From: a virus
Virus record (IMG/VR): IMGVR_UViG_3300046000_004279
Span: 46,889 to 110,888 of that record
Length of the DNA stretch: 64,000 bases
Direction: 5' to 3' (one strand)
The notes under the pieces are model-generated. The model was not told where the DNA came from, made no database searches, and was given only the letters and a program-made list of their open reading frames with translations. Both the position numbers and the translations under genes were made by a program. Positions 29,396 to 39,792 of this stretch are shown one piece after another (positions within the stretch are counted from its first letter, which is position 1; each line of letters opens with the position of its first letter).

Positions 29396-30334
29396 ATGGC
29401 TGGTTATTACCAATATCCCATAGAACATCAAGATGAGTTCTTAGGAACAATATCGTTTGAGGCGATGGTTGAGCCTCCAATTGAGGTAACTTTGTTTGGT
29501 GCTGGTGCTAGCACAAACATTCAAACTTTTGCCGACCGCGGCGCCGTTGCCGCAATTGACTACGATGTTCAACAACAATTGTTTGGTATACCAAGAACAC
29601 CCATAAGCCCCGGGATAAATGGTGTAACAAGTGATGGTAAGGTCACATTATTTTTACCAAGAGCTTTACAAATCCAAGATGGTGTAAGTTATGACAACAA
29701 TGTTAACTTAGGTGCCATTGGTGCCATCGGCGCAGGTCTAGTTGCTAATGGCGCAAGTATTGCTAGTGCATCACAAGCTGCAATTTCTGGAAGTATTCAA
29801 TCATTTATTGATGGTATGACCAATGGTGGTGGAGGAGGAGATCTTGCTCGTTTAGCTGCTGTTCGTGTTGGTGATAACGTTAATTCTGCTAGCCCAGAAT
29901 TTAATAATGCTGTAAAATCAATTGCGCAAGTTGTGCCAAATCCAAACACGAGAACCTTGTTTAGAGGCGTTGCAATGCGCGCCTTTATGTTTGATTTTTC
30001 GTTAATTGCTAACAGTGTTAGAGAAGCGCAAGAGATCAAGAATATTATCAGATTTTTCCGTACTCAACTATATCCAGAAGATATTGGTGGAACAGCTTCA
30101 ACTCAAGGTGTTCTAGGTTTAAAGTTTCCAAACAAGTTTGAAATTAAAGTTAAGTATCGTGATAAGGATCTTGGAATTCGTTTTCTACCTTGTTATTTAA
30201 CATCCTTTTCTGCGACTTACAATGAACAAGGCGGTGCAATGCATAAGGATGGTGGTTGGAACATTGTTCAAATTCAACTATCATTTAGCGAAACTCGTAC
30301 ACTTGTCAAACAAGATATTGAACAGGGATATTAA
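29396..30334 (+). CDS. 48: gp48 baseplate tail-tube cap protein
   Basis: The 312-residue protein matches gp48: an N-terminal YQYPIEHQDEF region, RTLFRGVAMRAFMFDFSLI, EAQEIKNIIRFFRTQLYPE, then FPNKFEIKVKYRDK and a C-terminal SATYNEQGGAMHKDGG...FSETRTLVKQDI. gp48 caps the central hub and starts the tail tube. ATG 29396 is chosen because it lies 33 nt after an exact late promoter and 6 nt after AGG. A GTG at 29366 would add 10 residues but would sit at the transcription start. Confidence 0.92.
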   Translation: MAGYYQYPIEHQDEFLGTISFEAMVEPPIEVTLFGAGASTNIQTFADRGAVAAIDYDVQQQLFGIPRTPISPGINGVTSDGKVTLFLPRALQIQDGVSYDNNVNLGAIGAIGAGLVANGASIASASQAAISGSIQSFIDGMTNGGGGGDLARLAAVRVGDNVNSASPEFNNAVKSIAQVVPNPNTRTLFRGVAMRAFMFDFSLIANSVREAQEIKNIIRFFRTQLYPEDIGGTASTQGVLGLKFPNKFEIKVKYRDKDLGIRFLPCYLTSFSATYNEQGGAMHKDGGWNIVQIQLSFSETRTLVKQDIEQGY

Positions 30335-31056
30335 TGTCAAAATACTTTGCTCCTTTTCCGCTATTACAATACAGTTTTGGTACAGGTGAAGATCCTGTTT
30401 TATTTCAAAACATTTCAACGTATATTGATTTAGTCGATCAAATCAAAGATGATATATCTTATTATCAAACAATGCAAATAGAAGAATATGAACGACCAGA
30501 TACTCTATCTTATAAGTTGTATGGTACAACAGATTACTATTGGACATTCTATCTACTGAACGATGATATTCGTGAAGGTGGATGGCCACTGTCTGGTGCG
30601 GACCTACAAGCTAAGGCGTTGATTGACTACCCAAACAGAGTAATCACAACTACAGGCGATATATCCTCAACATTCCTTCCTAACGAAACCATAATTGGTC
30701 TTACTTCAACATCAACAGGTAAGATTTTAAAGAGATATCTTGATCTTGGTCAGATAGTGGTTAACTCTCCTAACAACTTTGGCGTTAATGAGTTGATTAG
30801 AACATCCACTGATGAAATTACAACTGTCAATGTGTACAGAGAAACTGCTCAATATAACAGTGTTCATCACTATGAGGATACGAATGGTAATTGGGTTGAT
30901 ATTAACCCATTCACTCAGAACGTATCAGGGTTAATTCCTGTGACATATTTAGATAGAATGATTGAACGTAATGAACAATTGAAAACTATTAAAGTGTTAA
31001 ACAAAAGAGTTGCTCCTCAGATATCATCTGGATTTAAGAAAGCGTTATTGAGTTAA
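30334..31056 (+). CDS. 53: gp53 baseplate wedge protein
   Basis: The 240-residue protein matches gp53 by RPDTLSYKLYGTTDYYWTFY followed by LLNDDI, and by the C-terminal RMIERNEQLKTIKVLNK, as in T4 gp53 (196 residues). gp53 joins wedges to the central hub. Residues 100-160 appear as an extra small domain, which accounts for the greater length. It shares TAATG with gp48. Confidence 0.9.
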   Translation: MSKYFAPFPLLQYSFGTGEDPVLFQNISTYIDLVDQIKDDISYYQTMQIEEYERPDTLSYKLYGTTDYYWTFYLLNDDIREGGWPLSGADLQAKALIDYPNRVITTTGDISSTFLPNETIIGLTSTSTGKILKRYLDLGQIVVNSPNNFGVNELIRTSTDEITTVNVYRETAQYNSVHHYEDTNGNWVDINPFTQNVSGLIPVTYLDRMIERNEQLKTIKVLNKRVAPQISSGFKKALLS

Positions 31057-31057
31057 T

Positions 31058-32422
31058 ATGCAATCAGCAAAGCATTACGTTATAGAACAAGCTCTAATCA
31101 CTGCAGATCGCACTGCGGGATTTACATTAGACATATCTGCTGCGATTGTAGAACTCAACATATTTGAGAATTTAGAACTTCCATATTTAACTGGAATTGT
31201 TCTAATAAATGATGAGTTTGATTTATTAAACAGAGTCGGTTTTGTCGGCACAGAGCGTTTAGAAATTAAAATTGCTCAACCAAATAATCCAAATACAATA
31301 ACCAAAAAGTTTGTTGTTGAACGAATTGAACGGTCGGAAAAAGTAAACGACCAAAAAGAAATGTTGATGATTCGTATTATTGAAGAGCATGCTTATAACA
31401 GCGATCTCATTAGATTCAGTAAAGCATATACTGGTAAACCTGAAAAAATTATTGAAAAAATTCTATTAGATCAATTACAGTTGAAATTGAATAACAAGTT
31501 TGCAGAATCTAGTCAACCTAACATGAAGGTCGTTGTACCATACATGACTCCGTTACAGTCGTGTGAGTGGGTGAGATCCCGCGTTTCTACCATTAATGGA
31601 TCTCCTTACTTTCTATACTCGGCTCTAAATGAAAAAGATTTGGTGTTGAGTGATTTGGATACCATATTGTCAACAGGTACTTGGAATGGTAGTATTGATC
31701 GTCCATTCTCATATTCACAAAAAAACGCAAGTTTTGTAGATGAGTCAAATATTGAAAGACAAGCATTCACTATAGAGTCATACACGTATGGTAATACCGA
31801 AGATACTCTTGCATTGGCTCGACAAGGTATCTTTGGCGCTCAATACTATTTTACTGATTTGTCTTCTGGGATAACTGAACAACAACATTTTGATATAAAA
31901 AATGTTGTAGCTAAGATGGAAAGCACTGGCGTATTATCCGGTGGTAAAACTCTTGCAATTGATCCTGACTATGTAGTTAATGGCAAACAGATTAATTTAA
32001 TTAATTCGGCTCACGTTCATCAAATTGTTAGCAATGGATCTTACCCAGACTATTTTAATTACTATGAAGAAGGTGCCGGCGCAATTGCTAAGTATATGTT
32101 AAATGCTTCTAACGTTGCGCTGAGATATTTGTTGTTTAAAAATGCACTACAATTCAAAGTCCCAGGTTTTAACTTCTTAACTGGAACAAATAGATCTATT
32201 GGTAAGATGGTGGAGATTAATATTTTCAACAGTGACATGACATTGCAAAATCAAGCAAGTGTTGCAATAGAAGACTTAAAAGATAAGAAGAAATCTGGCG
32301 ACTATCTAATATATGCTGTACGGCATGTGTTTTCACTTGGTAAACACGACATTATGGTTGATGCAGTAAAGTTAACATCTGATCGCGGCGCCGATGGCGG
32401 CAGATATCAGAGAGGTGTATAA
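31058..32422 (+). CDS. 27: gp27-like baseplate hub protein
   Basis: The 454-residue protein has the features of the gp27 hub family: paired tail-tube-like barrels at the N-terminus (ALITADRTAGFTLDISAAIVEL, with NLELPYLTGIVLIND), a middle domain with YMTPLQSCEWVRSR and FLYSALNEKDLVLSDLD, and a C-terminal KKSGDYLIYAVRHVFSLGKH. T4 gp27 forms a trimer that holds gp5. Its order before the gp5-like gene agrees. It starts 2 nt after gp53 stops. Confidence 0.88.
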   Translation: MQSAKHYVIEQALITADRTAGFTLDISAAIVELNIFENLELPYLTGIVLINDEFDLLNRVGFVGTERLEIKIAQPNNPNTITKKFVVERIERSEKVNDQKEMLMIRIIEEHAYNSDLIRFSKAYTGKPEKIIEKILLDQLQLKLNNKFAESSQPNMKVVVPYMTPLQSCEWVRSRVSTINGSPYFLYSALNEKDLVLSDLDTILSTGTWNGSIDRPFSYSQKNASFVDESNIERQAFTIESYTYGNTEDTLALARQGIFGAQYYFTDLSSGITEQQHFDIKNVVAKMESTGVLSGGKTLAIDPDYVVNGKQINLINSAHVHQIVSNGSYPDYFNYYEEGAGAIAKYMLNASNVALRYLLFKNALQFKVPGFNFLTGTNRSIGKMVEINIFNSDMTLQNQASVAIEDLKDKKKSGDYLIYAVRHVFSLGKHDIMVDAVKLTSDRGADGGRYQRGV

Positions 32423-33384
32423 TGTTTGGTATGTTTAATTCACAATACTACGGTGATGTTACACGGTGGTTCATTGGTATCGTTGAACAAGTTGGTGGTG
32501 ATGTTCCACAGCTTGGTCGTGTAAGGGTTCGTATTCACGGTATTCACGGGCCTAGAGACGAACTACCATTAGCAGATCTTCCGTATGCAAGCGTGATGCT
32601 TCCAGCAACCGAAGGTGGAGTGTCGGGGATTGGAAGATCAACTGGGCTTGTTCAAGGTGCAACAGTGTTTGGAATCTTCATGGACGGAACCAACTCACAG
32701 TTACCTTTGGTACTTGGATCAATTCCAAAAATGGAAACACCATCTGCTGCTCAGTTAGCGGGAATGCGAACTGGAATACCGTATCAATCATCTGGTGTAC
32801 CATATGGTAATACCAACCCAACAATGAATGATTCACTAGTCGGTATTCCGCCTGGTGTTACATACAATCCAAACTCTGATCAAAAGCAGAATATCCAAAC
32901 AGCTTGGGATTATTTTATGTCCACTGGCAACTATAGCAAAGATCAAGTCGCTGCGATGATTGGTAACTTCTTGCACGAAAGTGGTATGAACCCAGGAATT
33001 AGATCTGGCATTGCGGTTGCATCTGGCGGCACAGAAAACTCGATTGGTATTGCTCAATGGTACTACTATGGTGCAACAGGTGGCCGCCAAACTGACCTGA
33101 GAAACTTTGCTGCACAAAAAGGTAAAAATTGGGATGACTTATACGTTCAGTTGGCATTTGTCGACCACGAACTTGCGACTTTTTCGGACTTGGGTGGAGC
33201 TAAGTTTAAGAGAACAACAAATGTTGTAGATGCTACACTTGCGTTTATGCGTGACTATGAAAACCCTGCTAAAACTGGTGAATACGGACCAGATGGGGAA
33301 GAGATGAGATTAGGTCAAAATGAACGTATTTCAAATGCACAAGGTATTTATCAAAACTTTGCTAGCAGCGGCATGGGGGTATGA
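32422..33384 (+). CDS. 5: gp5-like hub protein: OB fold plus tail lysozyme
   Basis: The 320-residue protein has an N-terminal gp5 OB-fold (about 10-105; TRWFIGIVEQVGGDVPQLGR and VRVRIHGIHG, ending VFGIFMDGTNSQLPLVLGSI). A linker and a C-terminal phage tail lysozyme-type domain follow (about 165-315; MIGNFLHESGMNPG with the probable catalytic Glu, and SIGIAQWYY). It would cut peptidoglycan during infection. The beta-helix spike that completes T4 gp5 is absent and is found in the gene at 35435. It shares its start with the stop of gp27 (TAATG). Confidence 0.88.
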   Translation: MFGMFNSQYYGDVTRWFIGIVEQVGGDVPQLGRVRVRIHGIHGPRDELPLADLPYASVMLPATEGGVSGIGRSTGLVQGATVFGIFMDGTNSQLPLVLGSIPKMETPSAAQLAGMRTGIPYQSSGVPYGNTNPTMNDSLVGIPPGVTYNPNSDQKQNIQTAWDYFMSTGNYSKDQVAAMIGNFLHESGMNPGIRSGIAVASGGTENSIGIAQWYYYGATGGRQTDLRNFAAQKGKNWDDLYVQLAFVDHELATFSDLGGAKFKRTTNVVDATLAFMRDYENPAKTGEYGPDGEEMRLGQNERISNAQGIYQNFASSGMGV

Positions 33385-33387
33385 TAA

Positions 33388-35412
33388 ATGGCAGTTAATG
33401 TAAGTGAACTTAATTCCCAATTAAAAAACGTAAACAATCAAATTAGTTTTGATGAGATAAATTCAGCAGCTACTACATTAACTGATCAATTTAAAGCTGC
33501 GTCACACACTCAACTTGGTTTTGGCGTTGGTGAAATCAAAGGTGGCATCGAGTCTTTAGTTCAAACTGTTGATTATCCCTTAGGCGCAACATCATCGCCA
33601 CTTCCAGCTGTATCGCGTGTGACAGCCAACGTTGCGGATGTGAAGAGTGATCTTGTCCAAACGATTAGTGGAACAGATGCATCAAAGTTGGGGTCTATTG
33701 TAGAATCTACCGCCGCCTCTGGCATACTTGATGAAATTATTACTGCGGGCACTGCAGAGGCAATTGCCACAGCTTTCAAACAAGTGTTAGGTAAGACATC
33801 ATCAGAACTTGAAAATACTTTATCATCAATTGCGCCTTCTGACCTGTCTGTGAAAATCAGCACATCAGTTGATGATGTATTAAGTGGTGCTTTTAAGAAT
33901 CCATTTGCCTCAGGGGTTGGTAATATTGCCACTGCTCTTACGGCCGCTGTTGGTGGTTTAAATAGTACTAACTTAATAAAAAACGTTGTTGAGAATTTTA
34001 CAGGTCAGATTAAAAATACAGTATTATCATCAATTAATATTCCTGACAGTGTTATATCTCAATTAGCAGTTGTTGCAATTATGGATGGTAATGTTGGTCT
34101 TGCTGTTGATAAGTCAATTCCGTTTTTAACAATTCCAAAAGATTTGACAGATCTGTCTCTAAGAGTTGGTATTAATATTGATAAGTCTAGTGTGAATAAT
34201 TTAGTTAAATCGCTAGATCTTCTTGAACAGGCTGGTGGTAGTTCTTCATCGATCCAAATTGTTATTAACAATATCAGTAGCATTCAATCATCTTTCCAAG
34301 GAGCTGCTGGCGGAATTAGCAACACGATTCAATCAGGTAATCCAGCTTTAGGTGGACCGTCACCAGATCGTATGACCACAATCGGTGGTACTTCTAGCGG
34401 TGGGTCAGGTGCATATGATACTGACTTCTCGTATATTGAATCATTAGAAGAAATGACTGCAGATCTTCGTGCAGTTACTCGCCCCGTTTCAACAACCGTT
34501 GTGCATTGGACGTCCCATTACATTGATGACAACCATATTGATGCACAAGCTATTAAACAAATTCATATATCTAAAGGGTTAACAACAATAGGATATCACT
34601 ACATTATTAAACGCGATGGATCAATTCAAAGAGGCCGTAATCCAAATCAAGTGGGTGCTCATGCTAAAAGCAGTCATAACCCATACAGTATTGGTATTGG
34701 ATTTGTAGGTGGTTATAATTGCCCTAATGGTACAAGTAATCCAGAAAGATGTGCCAGTGCAGATTCTATTAACTCGGCGCAATGGGCAGCTTTTGATATG
34801 TACTTAAAAGCATTCTATACAGTTTATTCGGGCGGGGAAGTTTGGGGACATCAAGATACAGATCCATGGAACAAGATTGACCCCATGACTAACATGACGT
34901 CATATGTTAAGAATAAGTTTGGCAAGACCAATGTCAGCCCACAACCATCAAGAACATATTCTCTTGAAGAATTGTCCGAAAAACTTTTTGGTCCAGTTCG
35001 TACTGATCCTCTTGATGAAGGCAACTATACTGGAGAGAATGGTCGCTTAGATCCAAACACTTTAACTGTAGTTGCCCCAGGTCACAGATTACGCGCGGAT
35101 GCGGCTAGCGCGTATCTACAAATGGTTTCTAGCGCACGGGCCTCTGGAATTCAATGGTCAATTACAGATTCTTATCGTACATATGAGGTCCAAGTAAGAC
35201 TTGCACAAGAAAAGGGTCTCTATGGCGAAGGTGGGTTAGCCGCTAGACCTGGAACTTCTAGGCATGGTTGGGGGCTTGCTGTTGACTTGGGCCCACGCGG
35301 CGGCGCCGACACCAGTGGAACTCCTGAAAACAATTGGCTTGTTGCCAATGCTAACTCATTTGGATTCCAAACAATTCCTGGTGAACCATGGCACTGGCAA
35401 TATGTTGTATGA
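33388..35412 (+). CDS. baseplate-associated double peptidoglycan hydrolase (amidase_2 and VanY-type peptidase)
   Basis: The 674-residue protein has three parts. Residues 1-340 are Ser/Ala-rich and helical, like a structural or trimerisation region. Residues about 365-500 are an amidase_2/T7-lysozyme domain with VVHWTSHY, IGYHYIIKRDG and GHQDTDPWNKIDP (zinc ligands H, H and D). Residues about 560-672 are an M15 D-Ala-D-Ala carboxypeptidase-like domain with SRHGWGLAVDLG and EPWHWQ. It sits between the two gp5-like genes, so it is probably a virion hydrolase of the hub or spike. It would cut both the amide and the peptide parts of peptidoglycan. Confidence 0.85.
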   Translation: MAVNVSELNSQLKNVNNQISFDEINSAATTLTDQFKAASHTQLGFGVGEIKGGIESLVQTVDYPLGATSSPLPAVSRVTANVADVKSDLVQTISGTDASKLGSIVESTAASGILDEIITAGTAEAIATAFKQVLGKTSSELENTLSSIAPSDLSVKISTSVDDVLSGAFKNPFASGVGNIATALTAAVGGLNSTNLIKNVVENFTGQIKNTVLSSINIPDSVISQLAVVAIMDGNVGLAVDKSIPFLTIPKDLTDLSLRVGINIDKSSVNNLVKSLDLLEQAGGSSSSIQIVINNISSIQSSFQGAAGGISNTIQSGNPALGGPSPDRMTTIGGTSSGGSGAYDTDFSYIESLEEMTADLRAVTRPVSTTVVHWTSHYIDDNHIDAQAIKQIHISKGLTTIGYHYIIKRDGSIQRGRNPNQVGAHAKSSHNPYSIGIGFVGGYNCPNGTSNPERCASADSINSAQWAAFDMYLKAFYTVYSGGEVWGHQDTDPWNKIDPMTNMTSYVKNKFGKTNVSPQPSRTYSLEELSEKLFGPVRTDPLDEGNYTGENGRLDPNTLTVVAPGHRLRADAASAYLQMVSSARASGIQWSITDSYRTYEVQVRLAQEKGLYGEGGLAARPGTSRHGWGLAVDLGPRGGADTSGTPENNWLVANANSFGFQTIPGEPWHWQYVV

Positions 35413-35434
35413 TTTTTTATAAGGGTAACGTATT

Positions 35435-37492
35435 ATGTCAGACGAAAACGGCGATGATTTTGACGGTATTGTAGATCAACGAGTCGCGGGTATTATTAAC
35501 ACTCCAAGTGGTGCAGGGTTCTCTGATCCTTCAGGCGTGTATCCACGACCAGAATACCACTACAGAAGTTCAGTTAATAAAGTAGCAACGGGTCACGGTG
35601 TTACTGGATTGAGTATTGGTGGTGGTGATCCACGTGTCGATGGATGGGGATCGTTAAGTGATCCGACAACAGATCAAGCTGGAAAATATACTCATGTTGA
35701 TATTAATGAGACCAAGTCGGGGCATCAAATTGTTTATGATGACACTCCTGGCAATGAACGCATTTTGATTAAGCATCGACTCGGTGGTGGTATCGAACTC
35801 CGCGCCGATGGTACAATGATTATGAAGACTGAGTCCAACATAATTACATCAGTCATTGGAAACAGTGCTGTAATTATTGAGGGTGACATTCAAATGGCAG
35901 CTAAGAACTTCACATTAGACATTGCTGCTGATATGAACCTAAAGGTTGGTGGAGACTTCAATGTTACAGTCGGTGGTAGTTTAACTGAAAACATTAATGG
36001 TTCACGTAGAGAGACAATCCAAGGGCAAGCTGGAACAACCGTTAAGGGTAGCAAGTCAACCACAGTACTTGGAACCGTTACTAATACGACCCTTGGTTCA
36101 GTGAACAACATTGTAAAAGGTAACTCTAATAACTCTACAGAAGGTTCAGCATCTCACTCTTCAAAGGGTGCAATGAAAGTTTCATCTGAGGTTGAGACTA
36201 ACATGTCCTCACCAAGTGTCAATATCGCTGGTAACAGTCTATCTGTATTCGGTGCAACAGGGACAATTGGCGGTGAAGGTGTAATCGCTTATGTCAAAAA
36301 CATTTATGGTGAGTCAGGAACATTTACTGAAGGTTTCAAGGCTCCTACCTTTGAGGGCAAACTCAAAGGTAAGGCTGATACCGCTTTCCTAGCTGATGGT
36401 GCAACATCCGCAGGCCAAGCTCCTAATGGTGTCTATACCGCACCTGGTTCGCAAGTACACACCGCAGTTGATACTGCTGCAACAGAAAAACCAACAGCTT
36501 CTTTACTAAGCACATACTTAAACAAATCATCACGCGGTGTATCACGGATCAGTATTGATGCGGGTGATCACTTGAAAAATATGATTGACAAGTCTGTTAA
36601 GACGGGTGGTGTTACTGACCGACCACTTACAGAAGGTGAAACTCGCATTCGCATGTTAGACGAAGACAACGCAGCAAATGCAGACTTTGTCGCTCACTCT
36701 GTTGCGTCTGGAACACTTGCTCCAACATATTCCAATAGTGTTCCGCCAGCAGTTGGTAGAACAAGATCCACTCAACCTCATGTTCGTTCTGGAACATCAT
36801 TTAATCCTGGTAGTACTGCCCAATCAGCCATTAAATCATTTTTACCCGCTGAGAAGCCGCCTGCGAAAGTATTCTCCGCCGATCCAGCATATGACCCAAT
36901 GAATATTATTCCGCGAGCGGGTGCAACAGATATCAACTCCTCAACAATGTTGGCAAAAGGCGTTCCTCTAGGAACGTTCCTTGGTGGAACAGCAGACGCA
37001 GTAACTTTAAACCATATTGCAACTCTTGAAGAGCGTCAAGCAATTGTTCGAAACCTATTACCTCAAGCTGAAATAATTAAATACGTTCAAAATAACAAAG
37101 GCGAATTTAAAGACTATAGATTGGTTGTTGTTAGTGGGTTATATAAGCTAAGCCCAACTGAAACTGTAACAGCCAACTCAGATAAAGATCTTGCAACCAA
37201 AGGCAGACGTGTAATCTATGAACTGTATGGTCCAAATGGTAAGCCTGCACCTGATAAAATATATGAATTAGCCGACTATTTGACTGATGTGATCTATTTT
37301 GATAAAATGATGTTGTCGTATGATAATTTTAATCCAGCTGGAGCAATGGTCGCTCTATTGAGTGTTACAATGCCTGAACTGTCTAGAACGTATTCAATTG
37401 TAGGCGGTGGTAATTTTAAGAATTTACTTGAAACAAGATACAATGGTAAGGTACAAAGTGCTAACGATCTAATTGAAGTCTTACCACAATAG
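35435..37492 (+). CDS. gp5-type beta-helix spike protein
   Basis: The 685-residue protein has an N-terminal gp5/VgrG-like strand region (HVDINETKSGHQIVYDDTPG and then RILIKHRLGGGIELRADG). A long repetitive beta-helix follows (about 130-260), with short repeats such as DFNVTVGGSLTENING and TVLGTVTNTTLGSVNNI. The C-terminal 250 residues form a separate helical domain. This is the spike half of gp5 encoded as its own gene. It is followed by a late promoter for gp25. Confidence 0.82.
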   Translation: MSDENGDDFDGIVDQRVAGIINTPSGAGFSDPSGVYPRPEYHYRSSVNKVATGHGVTGLSIGGGDPRVDGWGSLSDPTTDQAGKYTHVDINETKSGHQIVYDDTPGNERILIKHRLGGGIELRADGTMIMKTESNIITSVIGNSAVIIEGDIQMAAKNFTLDIAADMNLKVGGDFNVTVGGSLTENINGSRRETIQGQAGTTVKGSKSTTVLGTVTNTTLGSVNNIVKGNSNNSTEGSASHSSKGAMKVSSEVETNMSSPSVNIAGNSLSVFGATGTIGGEGVIAYVKNIYGESGTFTEGFKAPTFEGKLKGKADTAFLADGATSAGQAPNGVYTAPGSQVHTAVDTAATEKPTASLLSTYLNKSSRGVSRISIDAGDHLKNMIDKSVKTGGVTDRPLTEGETRIRMLDEDNAANADFVAHSVASGTLAPTYSNSVPPAVGRTRSTQPHVRSGTSFNPGSTAQSAIKSFLPAEKPPAKVFSADPAYDPMNIIPRAGATDINSSTMLAKGVPLGTFLGGTADAVTLNHIATLEERQAIVRNLLPQAEIIKYVQNNKGEFKDYRLVVVSGLYKLSPTETVTANSDKDLATKGRRVIYELYGPNGKPAPDKIYELADYLTDVIYFDKMMLSYDNFNPAGAMVALLSVTMPELSRTYSIVGGGNFKNLLETRYNGKVQSANDLIEVLPQ

Positions 37493-37493
37493 G

Positions 37494-37501
37494 TATAAAT
37501 A
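37494..37501 (+). promoter_or_regulatory. T4-type late promoter box for gp25
   Basis: An exact TATAAATA lies 22 nt before the gp25 ATG and 2 nt after the stop of the spike gene. Confidence 0.78.
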
Positions 37502-37522
37502 AAAGTAAACAAAAGGGTTGAT

Positions 37523-37963
37523 ATGAGTAGGGCGTTTGCAGTAGAGGATAAAAACCTCAATCAAGCAAGTATTATTGTTTCGCGATCAAGATTGTATCGC
37601 GATATCGATCTTTCTTTTACTGTAAAACCAAGCGGTGAGATTTACAAAAAGATTGATGCGGGTGCAGTAAAACAAGCTATTAAAAATCTACTATTGACCA
37701 ATCATTTTGAAAAACCATTTTTACCTTTGTATGGTGGCAATTTAAGAGATCTATTATTTGAATTAGCTCACTCATCAATTGGTGAAGAGATAACATCTAA
37801 CATTACTCGCGCGATTGAATCCTACGAACCAAGAGTTAAAATTGTTGATATCAGAGTAGATAACCGAGCTGATTATAACTCAATTGGTGTTACTGTTGAA
37901 TTTCGTATTGTTAATACTGAAGAAACTGTAATCTTCACCACTACACTAGTAAGGCTAAGATAA
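37523..37963 (+). CDS. 25: gp25 baseplate wedge protein
   Basis: The 146-residue protein matches gp25/GpW_gp25, a lysozyme-like fold without activity that nucleates the sheath: LYRDIDLSFTVKPSGEIYKK, NHFEKPFLPLYGGNLRDLLFE (written here in part), a C-terminal helix and a final strand. T4 gp25 is 132 residues. It has its own late promoter and AAAAGGGTTG ribosome region, and lies 1 nt before gp6. Confidence 0.93.
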   Translation: MSRAFAVEDKNLNQASIIVSRSRLYRDIDLSFTVKPSGEIYKKIDAGAVKQAIKNLLLTNHFEKPFLPLYGGNLRDLLFELAHSSIGEEITSNITRAIESYEPRVKIVDIRVDNRADYNSIGVTVEFRIVNTEETVIFTTTLVRLR

Positions 37964-37964
37964 T

Positions 37965-39791
37965 ATGGCAACGACAATTCTTTCAACGGCACTTGATTTT
38001 AACAACATCAAGAACAACCTAAAGATATATTTGCAACAGCAACCTGAGTTTACTGACCATGATTTTGAAGCATCTGGTCTATCAAACATTCTTGATGTGT
38101 TAGCTTACAATACACACATCAACGGTTTAATTGCAAACTTTGCTACAAACGAATCATTCTTAGGAACAGCGCAACTCAGAAGCTCAGTTGTTTCACTTGC
38201 TGGTGGTATTGGATACATTCCAGATTCAAAAATGTCTGCACGAGCAACTGTAAATTTATCTGTTAACTTAGCAGGCGTTGCTGGCAGACCGTCATTGTTA
38301 TCACTCCCATCAGGTACAACACTGACATCGACTGTTGATGATATTGCATACACATTCCAAACCATTGAGTCGTATACTGCAGAAGATGATGGTACTGGCG
38401 TTTATCGTTTTAGAGATAATAACGGTACTCTTAATGTTATTGTGTACGAAGGCGCTTTAAAAACAAAGACATTCTACGTTGGACCATTCTCTGAGAATGA
38501 TGTTTATATTATACCCGATATTAATATTGATGCAAACACTGCAACCGTGAATGTTTATGATACAGCTACAAGCAATACATTTGCAACATACAATAATATC
38601 TTAAGTGCGACATCTATATCAGCGAATTCAACCTATTATATTCTTAAAGAAGCTCCTAATGGTTTTTATGAGTTATCATTTGGTGATGGTGTCAACCTTG
38701 GAAAAGCTCCTGTTGCTGGTAATAAAATCGTTGTTTCATATCTATCGACAAACGGTAGTGACGCGAACGGAGCTACAATTTTTACACCAACCGCAAACTT
38801 CACAGTAAATACTGTTGGATATCCATTAACTGTTGCTACAATTGCAAAATCTGTTGGTGGAGATATTTCAGAGTCAATAGAATCAATCCGTAAAAACGCT
38901 CCATTCCAATATGCAACGCAAAACCGTATGGTTACAGCAGCTGATTATACTTCATTAATTTTACGTAACTATTCGCAGTTTATTCAAGATATTAAATCGT
39001 GGGGCGGCGAAGAAAACTTAGAACCAAAGTTTGGTACAATTTTCACATCCATCTTGTTTGAGGATGATGTGAACGCTACTCTTCAAGCTTCAATCAAAAC
39101 TCAAGTTGAAAGTCTTGTTGATCAACTTGGAATTGTTTCATTTAATATTGAATACGCTGATCCAGTTGAAACTTATATTGAGACTAGTGTATATTTCCAA
39201 GTTAACCCAAAACTAACTACACTATCGTTGAATACTCTTGAGAACCAAGTGAACAGCACTATCGCAACATATTTCTCTAATACAATCGGATTATTTGACC
39301 AATCATTTAGACGATCAAACTTGCTAACACTTGTTGATGATATCAGCCCTGCTATTTTATCCAGTAGAGCTGATATTAAAATGCAACAACGCTTTATACC
39401 TTCTTTAAATACCTATGCAAATTATAATTTAAGATTTCCAACATCAATTGCAATTCCCGATAGAGACACACCAGTTATAACCAGTTCACTATTTACATTT
39501 AATAGTACCCTTGCTAAAATTCAAAACAAACTTGGGTCGACCACTTTGCAAGTAATATCAGCTGGAACAGGGACAGTACTTGTAGATAGCGTTGGATCAT
39601 ATAATGCAACATCGGGTACTGTTAATATTGTAGCACTAAACCCATCAAATGTTGTCGGTGGAGTTAACTATATTAAATTATCAGCAATTCCAACAAACAA
39701 TAGTGTTGTTTCTCCTCAGCGCAATGACGTGCTAAAGTTTGATCAAGAAGCCTCGTTTGCTTCACCAGAGATTGTATCGGCTACGAACTAA
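37965..39791 (+). CDS. 6: gp6 baseplate wedge protein
   Basis: The 608-residue protein has the Baseplate_J-like gp6 pattern: LDVLAYNTHINGLIANFATN near the start, KNAPFQYATQNRMVTAADYT in the middle and ETSVYFQVNPKLTT further on. gp6 forms the dodecameric ring that holds the wedges. T4 gp6 is 660 residues. Gene order gp25-gp6 is universal in these phages. Confidence 0.93.
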   Translation: MATTILSTALDFNNIKNNLKIYLQQQPEFTDHDFEASGLSNILDVLAYNTHINGLIANFATNESFLGTAQLRSSVVSLAGGIGYIPDSKMSARATVNLSVNLAGVAGRPSLLSLPSGTTLTSTVDDIAYTFQTIESYTAEDDGTGVYRFRDNNGTLNVIVYEGALKTKTFYVGPFSENDVYIIPDINIDANTATVNVYDTATSNTFATYNNILSATSISANSTYYILKEAPNGFYELSFGDGVNLGKAPVAGNKIVVSYLSTNGSDANGATIFTPTANFTVNTVGYPLTVATIAKSVGGDISESIESIRKNAPFQYATQNRMVTAADYTSLILRNYSQFIQDIKSWGGEENLEPKFGTIFTSILFEDDVNATLQASIKTQVESLVDQLGIVSFNIEYADPVETYIETSVYFQVNPKLTTLSLNTLENQVNSTIATYFSNTIGLFDQSFRRSNLLTLVDDISPAILSSRADIKMQQRFIPSLNTYANYNLRFPTSIAIPDRDTPVITSSLFTFNSTLAKIQNKLGSTTLQVISAGTGTVLVDSVGSYNATSGTVNIVALNPSNVVGGVNYIKLSAIPTNNSVVSPQRNDVLKFDQEASFASPEIVSATN

Positions 39792-39792
39792 T

